Assembly: GCA_900642245.1 (NCBI GenBank)
Contig: CAAAJI010000286.1
Span: forward strand, 1 to 21,705
From: Fragilaria radians
Lineage: Eukaryota; Bacillariophyta; Fragilariophyceae; Fragilariales; Fragilariaceae
Length of the DNA stretch: 21,705 nucleotides
Direction: 5' to 3'
Shown piece by piece: positions 1 to 10,407 of the stretch (the stretch's first letter is position 1; each line of letters opens with the position of its first letter). Position numbers and translations under genes: made by a program. The notes under the pieces were generated by a model, which was not told the DNA's origin, made no database searches, and saw only the letters and a list, made by a program, of their open reading frames with translations.

Positions 1-1047
1 CCCAAAAACCAAAACTTGTGAAATCACAATTGCCATCCCCTTTAGAACATTGTCTGCATAACCAATTACTGCAATCACAAGTACACCTTGTATGGCTTGA
101 CACCATACAAGGGCCCAAACCCACGGGGTAAAGCCCTGAAGAAGGGGAATTCCAGAACTATCTTCTAGGCTTGCCCCCAAATAATGCAATCTCCAAAAAT
201 ATTTTAGAATTGGCTTTGTAAGCAAAATCAAAATGCTGAAAGATGACAACTGAATGCTTCGCATCCACATGCTAGTTGATGCAGTGGTATTTCCACGGGC
301 AAAATTTGCATTACGTTTCAAAATCTTTTCAAAGTAAACTCCAGAAAAGGAAGAAGCCAAACACGCCAAAGTGACAGAAACAAGGCCGGCTGTGAAGGAT
401 GGCAGATGTAGACTTTTATAACTCCTTAATCTCTGGATGTTCCCATCACTTCCCAGCGCAAGCAACGCAGCTCCCAAGGACATTGAAGTCAGACAAAGCC
501 ACTGTTTGATGGAATAGTTATGGTTCAGCATTATCACGGATAAAATAGCGGATAAGATCAATTTTGCTTGATAGGTGAACTGAAAAATAAAAGCTGGCAA
601 TCTCTCCATAGCTTGGTAAAGCAAACCATTATGCACTAGAAAAAGAATGGCTGGAATGGACATTTTCAGAGTATCAATGGGCCGAAGAAATACATTTTCC
701 GTAATGGATCGCAAAAGTTCACCCTTTGTTACATAATTTTCAATGAAACACGACAGCAATAACTATAGTATTTGATGAGACGAATCAAGGAGTTAGTCGA
801 TGAATTTTCGTTCCTTTGCAATTATGAAAGAGATCGAAAGATCGTTCCAGACTAGAAAACTGGTGTCGTCACTCACTTTGATTATCTCCGTCACGAGAAC
901 TAGATTGTATGTGGTTGCAAGAAAATTATTGGGTTGATGAGTTTGCAATAACACTGAACCCGAATTTTGTACCACCAAGAGACTGAGTAAGAGTGATCTC
1001 AACCAATTTATCGGTAATTCCTTTTCTTTCTTCCTTATAGCTTCCAT
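1..1047 (-). CDS. SLC35A-family nucleotide-sugar transporter, partial (join 1..762, 877..1047)
   Basis: Multi-pass Golgi/ER membrane antiporter that would carry a UDP- or CMP-sugar into the lumen for glycosylation; the substrate cannot be told from sequence. Exon 1 (1047..877) encodes a basic N-terminus and a first membrane segment (SLLLSLLVVQNSGSVLL). Exon 2 (762..1) runs open for 254 codons with further hydrophobic segments. It includes the family blocks IPAILFLVHNGLLYQAM and FTYQAKLILSAIL and, at the window edge, the hallmark YADNVLKGMA. The intron 876..763 has donor GTGAGT and acceptor TATAG; joining restores the family block TEIIK-LLLSCFIE in phase 0. I chose the ATG at 1047; the open frame extends upstream to 1119 without an earlier ATG, so an upstream exon is possible. 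About 311 residues are visible, and the C-terminal tail lies outside the window. The family assignment is firm. Confidence 0.9.
763..876 (-). other. Intron of the nucleotide-sugar transporter gene
   Basis: The intron is 114 nt on the minus strand, starting GTGAGT at 876 and ending TATAG at 763. A later acceptor (AAG just before the GELLRS block, near 724) would also keep frame but would drop 13 codons that match the family's expected loop. The 763 acceptor is therefore preferred. An in-frame TAG forms the acceptor itself, so the region cannot be read through without splicing. Confidence 0.8.
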
Positions 1048-3398
1048 TCTGATAACCACTTCCTTCTTTTTCTGATTTGCTCGAAAGTGACCTTTGCTTT
1101 TCCTCGTAGTATTAACCACGAAGATAACTTGGAACTTAGGATTTGGAGTTCCAAAAATTTGCCGCGAATGAATTGCCCGTTTTACACTTAACTACCTCAG
1201 AGTTTTCAAACTGCTATTTTAACCATCCTCGAGACTTTTTTACATGTCTGCTCAAACTTATAGCTTATACCATTCTCTTCACTTTCCAACTTCAAGATTC
1301 CAACGTTGAGAAATCCATTTGCTCTATAGGCTACAGAGCAAAGGCTTGAAGTGATATCATGTTGTACCAGGACTAGAGTTCTTTTGTCGTTATCGCCATT
1401 CGTTAAAGTTGATTAAAAGTCTACTTCTGAATGAAAACTCATTTCCAGCTGATTGCTACAAAACAGAAAGCACAACTGAATGTAGAATGTTAATCAAACA
1501 CATAACGACATTGCTTCTGCTCCATGATTGAGATATTTCGAAATGAGTTAAACATGGATTCAATACTATAATCGTTAACGACACTTTGAAAGAAGTGTTC
1601 AAATTAGCCTAGGAATATGAGATACGTTGGAGTGGTTTATCGTTGCCGATCGGATCTTCTTTAAACGATTTGATCCCTTGCTAGAAATACTCGATACTTC
1701 AAAGCAACCTTCCTGACTTTAGCCAGCAACTATATAGATGGAGTTGATGTCACGCAAGTTACAAGCTATGATATCAAGGATTTATTTGTGGATATTCATA
1801 ACAGATAGTTTCCTGGTTAGATAGTTGAATAGCCTAGGTACTCCAAAGCTTTTCATGGACACATTCAGAGCTTCCTTGCATACCCAACAAGTTTATCAGT
1901 TGCAACTTAATTGTCAATGTTGTTAACTTATGAATGAAAATGTAGATACGTTTTATGCGTCTTCATAAATCCTAATGTGAGATACAAATTCAGTTTTCTA
2001 GAAATATTGTAGAGGCAAAGAGTTTTCTCTCCGCGTGCAAAATGCAATGCTGACAAATTGAATATTGTTCAAGTTATTTGATTCATTTTAGACAACTGGA
2101 TACAAGATCCAATAACAGAAAGGTCTAAATTAAATCAATCACATTGTATCTAATTGGCATTGTGCACTGTGTGAGTTGTATCTTTACAGCTTCGCATTAA
2201 GCCAATTTTAGCTTATCGTAATCGTCAAAGCTAGCACCAAAAATTCATTTTGCTTTCTTACAAATATCCATTAACTTTAATTTTAGAATTTGCCAAATTT
2301 CCGTTGTGGTCAAATCTTCCATGCTCTCTGATCTGTACTTCAAAGAATAGGGAAGGGTCAAGGAAGATTGAGAAAATCGTTTATCACTTATACATTAACC
2401 ATAGACAACATAAATGAATATTCACTTCTTTCTTAACCACATTCATGAATTCTTCAATTAGTAATGCAGAGTGTACATTTCTTTTAGCATGCGTTTTTTC
2501 ATCCGCCATGACTTTGACAGGACTTTCCTAGGTGCTGAACTTTACACTCAATATGCTAGAAGTGAAATAAGAAAAAGGGTTGGAATTTCTGCCGCCTATA
2601 ATAGTAGCATTGTTTTGCGATTGATAACTATAGTAGTATTTTGCAATGTTCCTTGTTAGGTTCACGCAATTCTTAAGAATGAATTTGACTTTGGAACCTT
2701 TTTATTCTCTTCATAAATAGAACATGTATACAGAGAAAGGACGTATATAAAAAAGATGCTTAGTTAATATAATTGTTCAACATGATTTCATTCTTAATTC
2801 AAATCCGTCACACAATTATCGCCAGAAGTCACAATTTGAATTATAAATGCTTTTTAACATGCTTTACGAGCATTGTCTCGTTTTTTTGTTTTCTGCTTCA
2901 TTTCTCCAATCAAGAAGGTAAATGCCTGCTGTTGGGATTCCATAAATCCATCCATCACCAAGTGTTGTATTTATTATTTCAGGGCTTAATCTTCTTCTTT
3001 TGTAGATAATAATGAGCCAATGACAGTTGATTGAATTCGAACGGATTGTAAAACGCAAACAGAAGAGATTCACGCCGTATGAATTCAGCAAATTTAAAGA
3101 ATTAATTTGACACTAATTTCTCCAATCAAATGTTACTTCGCTATCGCAAAAAACTTGTGCGAGAATTATTTACACGAGAGAGCAATTGCTGATAAATTGC
3201 ACTAGTAGAATTAAAAGTCCAAATAGACATGGGCTTCTAAAATTGACTTAAAATATTGTTATTTACCATTTTCACTCTGCACAGATTGTTGAGGCCCAAA
3301 TGCTAACTGTACTGCCATAAATAATATTTGCACGAAGTTGAGGAATTGAAAGAGGCACAATATCCTATGCACTCTTTCCTGTACATTCCAATGAATAT
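1048..3398. other. AT-rich spacer, no supportable gene
   Basis: The longest open frames here are 62-78 codons. They show no recognisable motif, no biased codon use and no plausible splice extension. I saw no tRNA B-box and no long repeats. The part near 1048-1140 should include the promoter and 5' leader of the transporter gene. The part just below 3398 should hold the 3' UTR of the next gene. No TATA box or polyadenylation signal could be assigned. Confidence 0.5.
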
Positions 3399-4763
3399 TC
3401 ATACATCGTAGCGCTTATGAATAACAATACTTTTATTCAAAAACCGCTTCCGATATTCTTCTTCCCTTTCGGATCCAGAATCTGATTCCGATTCTGATTC
3501 TGATTCAGAGACACTACTTAGCACTGATGAATTCGAGCTGACACCTGAATTTCCAGTCAAGTAGCCGTCTCCTGATGAGGAGTATTTCTGGGAAATATCG
3601 TTACTGAATGAATTTGATCTTGGACTTTTACTCATCCTTGAATTGACAGTCTTTGGTGACGTTGCGCACATAAAATTTGGTGAGCAAAAAAATCTCTCAA
3701 CTTGGGAATTCAATGGTGTAGTGGGATCAATAACATTTCCCATCTCTGCCAACTTCCTTATTTCCTGTTGTCGATGCTCATTTTGAATTTCCTCTTGTGC
3801 TTTTTTTAATAGAATTCTTTGTCGATACTGATGTTGTGCTAGCTTTCGCTTTGTTGCCTCGGCTCGACGGACCTTGGCAGCTTCTGTTTCGCGAAGTAAG
3901 CTGTACGGGATAACCTGAATCTTAACTTTGAGAGCGGCATTCTCATCCAATGTGTATTGAAGAGATTTATCTGATGAGAAAGATGGCTTTACCGCGGACT
4001 TTGAGAAAAATCTATTTTTCTTTGAGGTTTTAGAAACACTGTCCGCAGTTACGATATGCTTTCCCTTCATGCGAACAGCTTTTGCTGCTAAGTTCATTGC
4101 AATCGGTCCTTCTTCATCCCCGCTAATAACAAGTGTTGACGAGCCTAATGGGATCATTTCATCTCCTCGTTTTAGATTTATTTCCAGATTTATAGTCTCA
4201 GCCACAAAGTTAGATACGGTATCAACTGATTCACGCATCATCACTCGTTCCACAATTATTGATGATTGATCGTTTGGTGTGCATGGTTCGTTTTTATCTG
4301 TAAGAAAGGAAGCTTTGTGAACAGGCCATACAGCATTATACCTGAAGGTTGTCCCAAATGCGGACAATGCGTTTTCCAGAGGATTAGATGGTAAATGTGA
4401 CGCTATCGTAGTTGAGGATGAGCTGACATTACGTTTCAAGGTTACTACTGCGTGCACTGGAGTTTGTCCTAGAGGCGAAAAGTTCTCATCACTCGCCATC
4501 GAGCCAGTTGCACCAGCTTCCTTTGCATCCCTTCTCCCCTTTCCATCTTCTTTTTTCTCCACAAGAATACCAGTAAGGCTAAACACTGTGATCCGTACAT
4601 GCATCAAATCAAACTCAGAGTCCAATGTAAAGAAAGGATTATCTGAAAGCATGGATGTGGATTTCATGCTCTCAAAACTAGAAGCTGGTGTACTTGATCG
4701 AGTGATTGAAGATGAATCTGACTTTAGCTTTCTCCCACCATTCGCCTTCGGAACTGAAGCCAT
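3399..4763 (-). CDS. Unrecognised Ser-rich protein with possible C2-like N-terminal region and coiled coil (454 aa)
   Basis: I do not recognise this gene. The ATG at 4763 is the first in the open frame (the frame reaches 4808 through a TTG codon), giving 454 residues. Residues about 1-45 are Ser/Thr-rich and probably disordered. Residues about 50-240 contain alternating beta-like strands (HVRITVFSLTGILVEKK, HAVVTLKRNV, NLEINLKRGDEMIPLG), with a pattern that recalls NT-C2-type membrane-binding sandwiches; this is a weak inference. Residues about 290-345 are a Lys/Arg/Glu/Gln-rich helix likely to form a coiled coil. The C-terminus is Ser-rich and includes four Ser-Glu dipeptides followed by an acidic, then basic tail, a typical casein-kinase-like substrate pattern. 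There is no signal peptide or membrane segment, so it is probably cytosolic or cytoskeleton-associated. The frame is uninterrupted, which argues for a real gene. Confidence 0.75.
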   Translation of the reverse strand: MASVPKANGGRKLKSDSSSITRSSTPASSFESMKSTSMLSDNPFFTLDSEFDLMHVRITVFSLTGILVEKKEDGKGRRDAKEAGATGSMASDENFSPLGQTPVHAVVTLKRNVSSSSTTIASHLPSNPLENALSAFGTTFRYNAVWPVHKASFLTDKNEPCTPNDQSSIIVERVMMRESVDTVSNFVAETINLEINLKRGDEMIPLGSSTLVISGDEEGPIAMNLAAKAVRMKGKHIVTADSVSKTSKKNRFFSKSAVKPSFSSDKSLQYTLDENAALKVKIQVIPYSLLRETEAAKVRRAEATKRKLAQHQYRQRILLKKAQEEIQNEHRQQEIRKLAEMGNVIDPTTPLNSQVERFFCSPNFMCATSPKTVNSRMSKSPRSNSFSNDISQKYSSSGDGYLTGNSGVSSNSSVLSSVSESESESESDSGSEREEEYRKRFLNKSIVIHKRYDV

Positions 4764-6110
4764 ATGCAATTTTAAATCTTTCAATAATGTAGTTGATAAG
4801 TGTGCCAAGGTTAGACTTTAGGGAGAGTGAAGGTATTGACGAAATGTGAATCATAAACGGTATTCGCTACCTCGTCTTTAATCCAAGATTCTTAACCAAG
4901 CTTGTATACTCTACCTTAACTTAACGGTATCGGCGAAGGTTGATAAGCGATGTATAGCAAATAATGCAACAATTTCCCAATAGCCTGGGTGAATCTATAT
5001 CCCTAAAGCATTTCGGAACACTCGTTTCATTTCTCACTGTTGAATGATCGCTGTATTTTTTGATAGTATTTTTTACCAGGCCGCCTTTTTTCTTTGCAAT
5101 TTCAATAAACCAGTTGAGGACAATTTCAAAAGTTCATCAATGAATAATCAAGGAGAAGCGCCAGTAGGCTTTGTCCATTGTAATCTTGAAAGAGATTGAA
5201 CCATTTACTGCCGATAGAGAATCCATTTGTTACATAGTGAATGCGAATCCCTTAGATATAAACAAGTCAGTTATCATTAATTTGAAGACTCCATTGGCTG
5301 CTACACTGATGTACTTCAAGAGTTCAGTGCCTTTCCAATGCATTGTTTGAATTCAATAGGATTGAGATGATTAAGTCTTTATCAAGAAAATGCTTGATTC
5401 CATTACATCATTTGCACTATAGTAACACATAGTTTTCCTTTTGTTTAACTGTTGCAAGCGCCATAAAGTAAGATGTAACATGTTATCCATCTTGTCAGTT
5501 TCACAATTGAGGTTTAGTTAACTTTGTCATAACATTATTGCATTAAAGATGGAGATTGATTTCACTCTTCAATTTTTAATTTTTTGAACATTTTTTTTCT
5601 TCGAAAATTCCTTGTTTAAAATGGAATCAAAGTTATATACAGCCAAAATGCAAAAGACACATTACCTTTTTATATCTTCACCTATCTTGATTTTAATTCA
5701 TAGTTTTTTAATAATAACATGATTATTTAGCCTACATTTTGAATGAATGAAAGCTTCCCAAAAGAGTAAGGATTAAGAACATAGTTAAGAAGGATGGTTC
5801 TCTGTATCTCCAGGCATTCGGTCTCACAAAACCCGTGAATAAGCGTGGACTGCATTCATATGTGTATCAACAGGTGAAATCCAATGCAAGAAATCATTCA
5901 TGACTATATGAACGATCAGCAGACAAACTTCATTGCCACTTTGAACGTGTTACCTTGGAAAAAGAAAAACTGAATTTGAAAAAGTCAAGCATCCACATCG
6001 ATGACTTATGTGCATGTAGATATTAGTCCTTAAAGTTTAACATCAAACAGATAGTTTGATTGTGACCATTTCATCCATTTGACCTGACATCCAATCAGCA
6101 GGAATTCTTT
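4764..6110. other. Spacer, no supportable gene
   Basis: No open frame above 60 codons lies here outside the neighbouring genes' edges. Base composition is AT-rich with several T or A runs (for example around 5575-5600). The upstream part probably carries the promoter of the Ser-rich protein gene, and the part near 6000-6110 the 3' UTR of the SGNH-like gene. I saw no RNA gene or transposon end. Confidence 0.45.
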
Positions 6111-7400
6111 TCAAAAAGCTGCAAATATAAAGTGACCAAAGACCTTCAGAGACAGCATAACTCCTACCAATCGAAAATGCTCCTTTTCATTTTTTGTAAG
6201 CTCTTTGATTGTCAAGATCGAAAGATCGGGATTGATTTGCCCTATCAGATAGTGATTCACAAGATGTATTGGATTCCCAAATGGTGTTTGATCGATACAA
6301 GGATGTACAACATTTGCGCATGTTTCATTACCATCCTGAATGACTCGACAAAGGACGTCCGGATATATTTGTTCCGGACCATGACGCATATATGACACAA
6401 AGAGAAAGGCTGGACGATTCCATGTGTTGTTGATTTGAATATAATTTTCATATGGATTCGGTCGAGACTCTAGGGCGAATTTTGTTCCCGATCCAAAGTC
6501 GACCATGTCCATGTTATGGACAAAGTTGGTCTTTCCAGTCTGAAACCAAGAATAACATTGATCTGTATACTCCCAAGGTTTGATTCGTGCTGTAGGATTT
6601 GCCTGTGCTTTGAATACGATTTCCAAAACCATATCACGAACCCAAATATGACCTAACTCTGAAAAATGTGTCATATCCGCCAAATAAAGAGGAACCACTT
6701 CCCTAAGAGCACGAATGGGATCATTATCCGTTTGAAGGTCAATTATCCACCCTCCAACTTTATCTGCAACATCCTGTATTGCCTCACGATTGTAGGATTG
6801 AAAAGTCCAATCACCCGGCTTGGTTCCCTCCATAATATCCATTACGCACTCAAGCGCAGTCAAGCTGCTTGCTTCGGTGGAAAGCTTGTGATGCACAATG
6901 GTGTTCAGGGTTTCATTTGTAGGTGCATAGGTATATTGACGGGGAGCCCAAACATTGAGAAAAATTAAGGTAGCATCGGGAAATCTATTGCGTAGACGTT
7001 GAGCAAGGACAGTAAGAGCATCTGAGACAAAGTCGAGCATATATTCCATCACAATGACATCATAAATTTCATCCCCAACCATTGAATAGGTACAGACAGC
7101 TGGGTATTCAGGTCCCGATGCTCGTATGGCTAGATTGGTGCCTCCCAATAATGATGGGAACGAATCTCGTTCGGGATTCTGAATTCCAGAGCCCCAAGTC
7201 CTCGATGATCCGAATGCTGCAATTCGAAGATTTGTAAGTATGTTGTTGTTTGGAAAGGTGCGTTGCTTCAAAACGTCGGATTCAGATAACTTCTGAACTC
7301 TGACATTCTTTATTTTTCGAGAAGAAAATGTGATATCAACAATTAAGATGAAGAGAAGTATCAATATTATGTTCCCTGCTCTTTTTCGGAGAGCATTCAT
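6111..7400 (-). CDS. Type II membrane protein with SGNH-hydrolase-like lumenal domain (intact copy, 429 aa)
   Basis: Predicted secretory-pathway esterase or acyl-transfer-like enzyme; the substrate is unknown. From the ATG at 7400 the protein has a short basic cytosolic tail, a hydrophobic anchor (about residues 10-25, NIILILLFILIVDITF), a stalk, and a lumenal region. Block I is FGSSRTWGSG, with the nucleophile probably Ser66. A hydrophobic strand follows (YDVIVMEYMLDF). Near residue 242 lies the block-V-like motif ADMTHFSELGH, giving Asp242 and His245. A C-terminal region of about 150 residues (Cys-rich, starting near PWEYTDQCYSW) has no family I know. Three N-glycosylation sequons are visible (NET, NNT, NET). 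An ATG at 7460 in the same frame would add 20 residues, but the paralogue at 19636 starts just before its anchor, which supports 7400. There are no introns. The SGNH assignment is by motif only. Confidence 0.75.
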   Translation of the reverse strand: MNALRKRAGNIILILLFILIVDITFSSRKIKNVRVQKLSESDVLKQRTFPNNNILTNLRIAAFGSSRTWGSGIQNPERDSFPSLLGGTNLAIRASGPEYPAVCTYSMVGDEIYDVIVMEYMLDFVSDALTVLAQRLRNRFPDATLIFLNVWAPRQYTYAPTNETLNTIVHHKLSTEASSLTALECVMDIMEGTKPGDWTFQSYNREAIQDVADKVGGWIIDLQTDNDPIRALREVVPLYLADMTHFSELGHIWVRDMVLEIVFKAQANPTARIKPWEYTDQCYSWFQTGKTNFVHNMDMVDFGSGTKFALESRPNPYENYIQINNTWNRPAFLFVSYMRHGPEQIYPDVLCRVIQDGNETCANVVHPCIDQTPFGNPIHLVNHYLIGQINPDLSILTIKELTKNEKEHFRLVGVMLSLKVFGHFIFAAF

Positions 7401-8311
7401 CTCGAGATTTACAATATGACTTTTGTCAAAATTGAAAATTCCTTGTGTATCAAGAAACATCAAAAATGCCAATACTCAATTTTCTGTACACAGTATGAAA
7501 AATTGAGTCATTATGACTAAGTATGGAGGTACCACCATTTCATCACAAGGAAGCAAGTCAAATAATTGTTCATACCTAGCCCTGTGGACAGTGCTCCATG
7601 ACAAAAATATCTGATGGAAGTCAGTTAAGTAACTCTTTTGTGGTTGCTATGAATATCAGACAAATAATTTTGAGAAAGGAGAAATAATGAAAAAGGCAAA
7701 AACAAGAAAGCTTTGAGATTGGGAGATGAAATATTGAATAGAATTAAAAGTGGTTGAGGATAATAAAAATTAATTACCCCAACCTGTTGATGTCAGATTC
7801 AGCCACAACAGTAAAGACGACAACACCGAAGTGTTAGACATTTGAAACAAATGTATTGAAAAGATCATGGTTGCGAATGATGTTTACAATGTTGCGACAG
7901 AAACCTATAAATCACTATTGACTAGTCTTACAATGAGAGTTTAAAACATCAAAAACTTGAACATTCTCTTGATTCCCTTGAAGTAAGACACTACTTTTTT
8001 GTTCAATCCAACAAGATTAGAGAATAAATGAGTTTTCTTAACACCGTCCTTTCCCTTATACTGTCCCTGTCGTAAACCCTCAGTCAAACGTTCCTTTTTA
8101 GGGAGGTTCAGAAATGTAGGGGCTGTTTCACCTAATTTGCCATCAACATCTTGTATGTATTTGATGAAAACTCATTCGTTTGGATATCTACACCAGGCAG
8201 CAAACACCTTTCGCTTTATCTGAAAATGACTAGTCAACAATCAGGCTTTCTAAAACACCTTACATATTGATTCGATACTAAGAAGCTACTAAGATTATTT
8301 GTTTCCGAAAC
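7401..8311. other. Spacer between the SGNH-like gene and eEF1B-gamma
   Basis: It holds the presumed promoter of the SGNH-like gene (upper part of its minus strand, near 7401-7600) and the 3' UTR of the eEF1B-gamma gene (near 8200-8311). I saw no open frame of interest, no repeat and no RNA gene. Confidence 0.45.
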
Positions 8312-9659
8312 TTATTTGAACACCTTGGAATCTTGGATGGGCTTTCCCTCCAGCTCTCCTTCGGCAGTCCAGTAGGCTGTAATCTTGGCCTTTACTTCAT
8401 CGGTGAGGGCCAAGTCCTTACCAGCCAACTTGGTCCATTGGTACCAATTGGCATCGTCATTGGCACTAATCATGTGTTCCACTGTGTCACCACGCAACAA
8501 CCAAATTCCCGCAATTTCCAATCGGGTCTCCTCTGTCCCAAGGACGTCCATAACTCCAAAGGCCCACTTTCGAATTTCATCGGTACGTTGCTGGAAACCT
8601 CCGACAGCATTGGATGTCATGAATATACGTTTATTCTCCTCATTGTATTTGTATTCCATCAACCAAAGAGACCATCCCTCTGGATCAAATGTCTTCCAGA
8701 ATTCTGCCATGGCTTCTTCGTACGTTGCGGCGTTGGAGTATGTCTTTTTCCAAGTGTCCATGGAAAAGGGAGATTTGGCATCGCGGTCCATGATCTTGTA
8801 GGGATGTTCGACTTTTGGTGCTGGTGGTGCTGCTGGGATATCCTCTTCTTCTTCCTTTACTTCCTTGGACTTCTTTTCTTCCTTCTTCTTCTTTTCCTTC
8901 TTGGCAGGTGCTGCAGGGGCAGGTGGTCCTGCTTGTCCTGGGGCAAGGGCTTCCGTTTTGCACATCTCAACCTTACCCATAACAGCAACAAATGCTGGTT
9001 GATTGACGCAAGTTGTGAACCAACGTACAACATTGGTGAAGGGTTTCAAGAAGTTCTTGTCACACACAAGCTTCATGGGATAAAGAAGCGTTGAAGCGAC
9101 CACAATATCAGCCAAAGTAATCTGGTTTCCAACCAAATAAGTCTTTGTGAGGAGATAATTGTTGAGCTTGGTCAAACCCTGAGCCAAATCCTTTTTAGCC
9201 TTTTCGTAACTAGATTTGATGATGGAAAAAGTGAGTTATGATGAGATACTAGTATGTGTACTGATACATGACAAGTTTAATCTGTACTTACGCTGCTTTC
9301 TGGAATGGCATGTATCCTGCAGTGGGATAAAACCAAACACAGGCAGGAAGTTCCAATTCTGTCGATGCAAAGTCCATCCAAGCATCTACGGATGCTTGTT
9401 CCATCAAGGAGCTACCCGTAAGACCCGAATCACGTCGAATACCAGCAATATAACGAGCAATCGCATGGCTCGAAAAGATGGTTTGTTGACCACCTGGCAA
9501 AACGAGCACAGGTGCCTTTCCAGTTGGAGACATGGCAGCGACAGAAGCAGCATCCCAATCTGCGACAGTCACATTCACACCATTATATTCGGCAGCAATG
9601 AGAGCAGAAAAGGCACGGAAGGATCCTGCCGGAGCATGAAGTGTATACGACGCTGGCAT
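8312..9659 (-). CDS. Elongation factor 1-gamma (eEF1B gamma), join 8312..9209, 9292..9659
   Basis: Structural subunit of the eEF1B nucleotide-exchange complex, which recharges eEF1A with GTP during translation in the cytosol. Joined exons give 421 residues, close to the roughly 420-440 usual for the family. Residues about 1-80 are a GST N-like fold (MPASYTLHAP start, then SPTGKAPVLVLP and the SHAIARYIA block). Residues about 90-200 are the GST C-like helices (VGNQITLADIVVAS). A Lys/Glu-rich linker follows near residues 215-260. The C-terminal EF1G domain occupies about 265-421, with markers such as EGWSLWLMEYKYNEENKRIFMTSN, here cited only by its first residues EGWSLWLM, and GFQQR. The ATG at 9659 is chosen because the family starts there. 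Codons are C-rich compared with neighbours, as expected for a highly expressed gene. Identification is secure. Confidence 0.96.
9210..9291 (-). other. Intron of the eEF1B-gamma gene
   Basis: The intron is 82 nt on the minus strand, with donor GTAAGT at 9291 and acceptor CTAG ending at 9210. It splits an Ala codon (GC|T) between the GST N-terminal and C-terminal halves. Splicing joins FQKA-A-YEKAKKDL without a gap in the family alignment. Confidence 0.88.
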
Positions 9660-10085
9660 TTGGAAATACAAAAACCCTTATTTGGACTGTGAGATTTGCG
9701 AGATTCAATCAATCGACAAAGGTTGAAAAACAGACAAGTAGGCTACACTGGATGGCTCAAAAATTTCGTCATTCCCGGGAGACAGCAAGACGCTCTCTCA
9801 TAATCTTGCGTCACGTAACAAAGTACTACCTAAGATATTTTACTTCAAAAGTCAGTGTTACAAATGTTTCTTGCATGTGACAGAAGTAAACCTAGGAAAT
9901 GGAATTCATGTCAACTTGTCCCATTCTTATAACTTGACCGCGCGAAACGATGTTCAACTGAAAGTTAAATCGGGTGAAAAATGGCAAAATGAGATGAATC
10001 AATGTATTGAAAAAATCAGGAGACAATCTGACTGATGCTCTCAAGCTTTTTCGTTTCACACATTTAGATGCTTTGGAAAAATAAC

Positions 10086-10117
10086 TGTTTCTTATATCAG
10101 AAACATTCATGAGAAAA
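10086..10117. repeat. Imperfect direct repeat with hairpin, copy 1
   Basis: About 32 bp that recur at 10378-10407 with a 2-bp deletion and one substitution. The core GTTTCT ... AGAAAC can form a 6-bp stem with a short AT loop (TATATC here, TATC in the other copy). Both copies are followed by GAGAAAA. The function is unknown; it could be a remnant of a small element or chance in AT-rich DNA. Confidence 0.5.
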
Positions 10118-10377
10118 AAGTTACAAACCAGAATATATATCTATTGCAATTTCTACTCTTGATGAAATTCTGTGACCGTCAACAATTCAATCCCTTTTCC
10201 TTGGCTTTGCATACAGTGTGCATTGGAGTCATGTGACAAAATTAGTTCAACTCCAATTTACCTAAGTAAAAACTAAACACTTTTGATATTATTTAATCAA
10301 AGTCACTGGGATATTTCATGTATTAAAACCATTAGTCCCAAGGCAAAATTCACTTTGCGGGCCTTGATTGAAAAAGT

Positions 10378-10407
10378 TGTTTCTTATCAGAAACATTCTT
10401 GAGAAAA
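10378..10407. repeat. Imperfect direct repeat with hairpin, copy 2
   Basis: Second copy of the 10086 repeat, 292 bp away in the same orientation. Stem bases GTTTCT and AGAAAC are conserved, and the loop is shortened to TATC. The sequence between and beside the two copies is not obviously duplicated. Confidence 0.5.

Noticed and set aside
1143..1349. A 68-codon plus-strand frame just upstream of the transporter gene
   Set aside because: It is short, has no motif, sits in AT-rich DNA and shows no codon bias. It probably overlaps the transporter's promoter region.
8333..9094. A 253-codon open frame on the plus strand inside the eEF1B-gamma gene
   Set aside because: It is exactly antisense to the conserved exon 2. 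Biased codon use in a highly expressed gene leaves long open antisense frames, and the translation has low-complexity Trp/Cys/Leu runs without any motif.
8312..9187. A shorter eEF1B-gamma gene starting inside exon 2
   Set aside because: The upstream exon (9292-9659) supplies the GST N-terminal half, and a clean GTAAGT-to-TAG intron joins the two. The in-exon start would discard conserved sequence.
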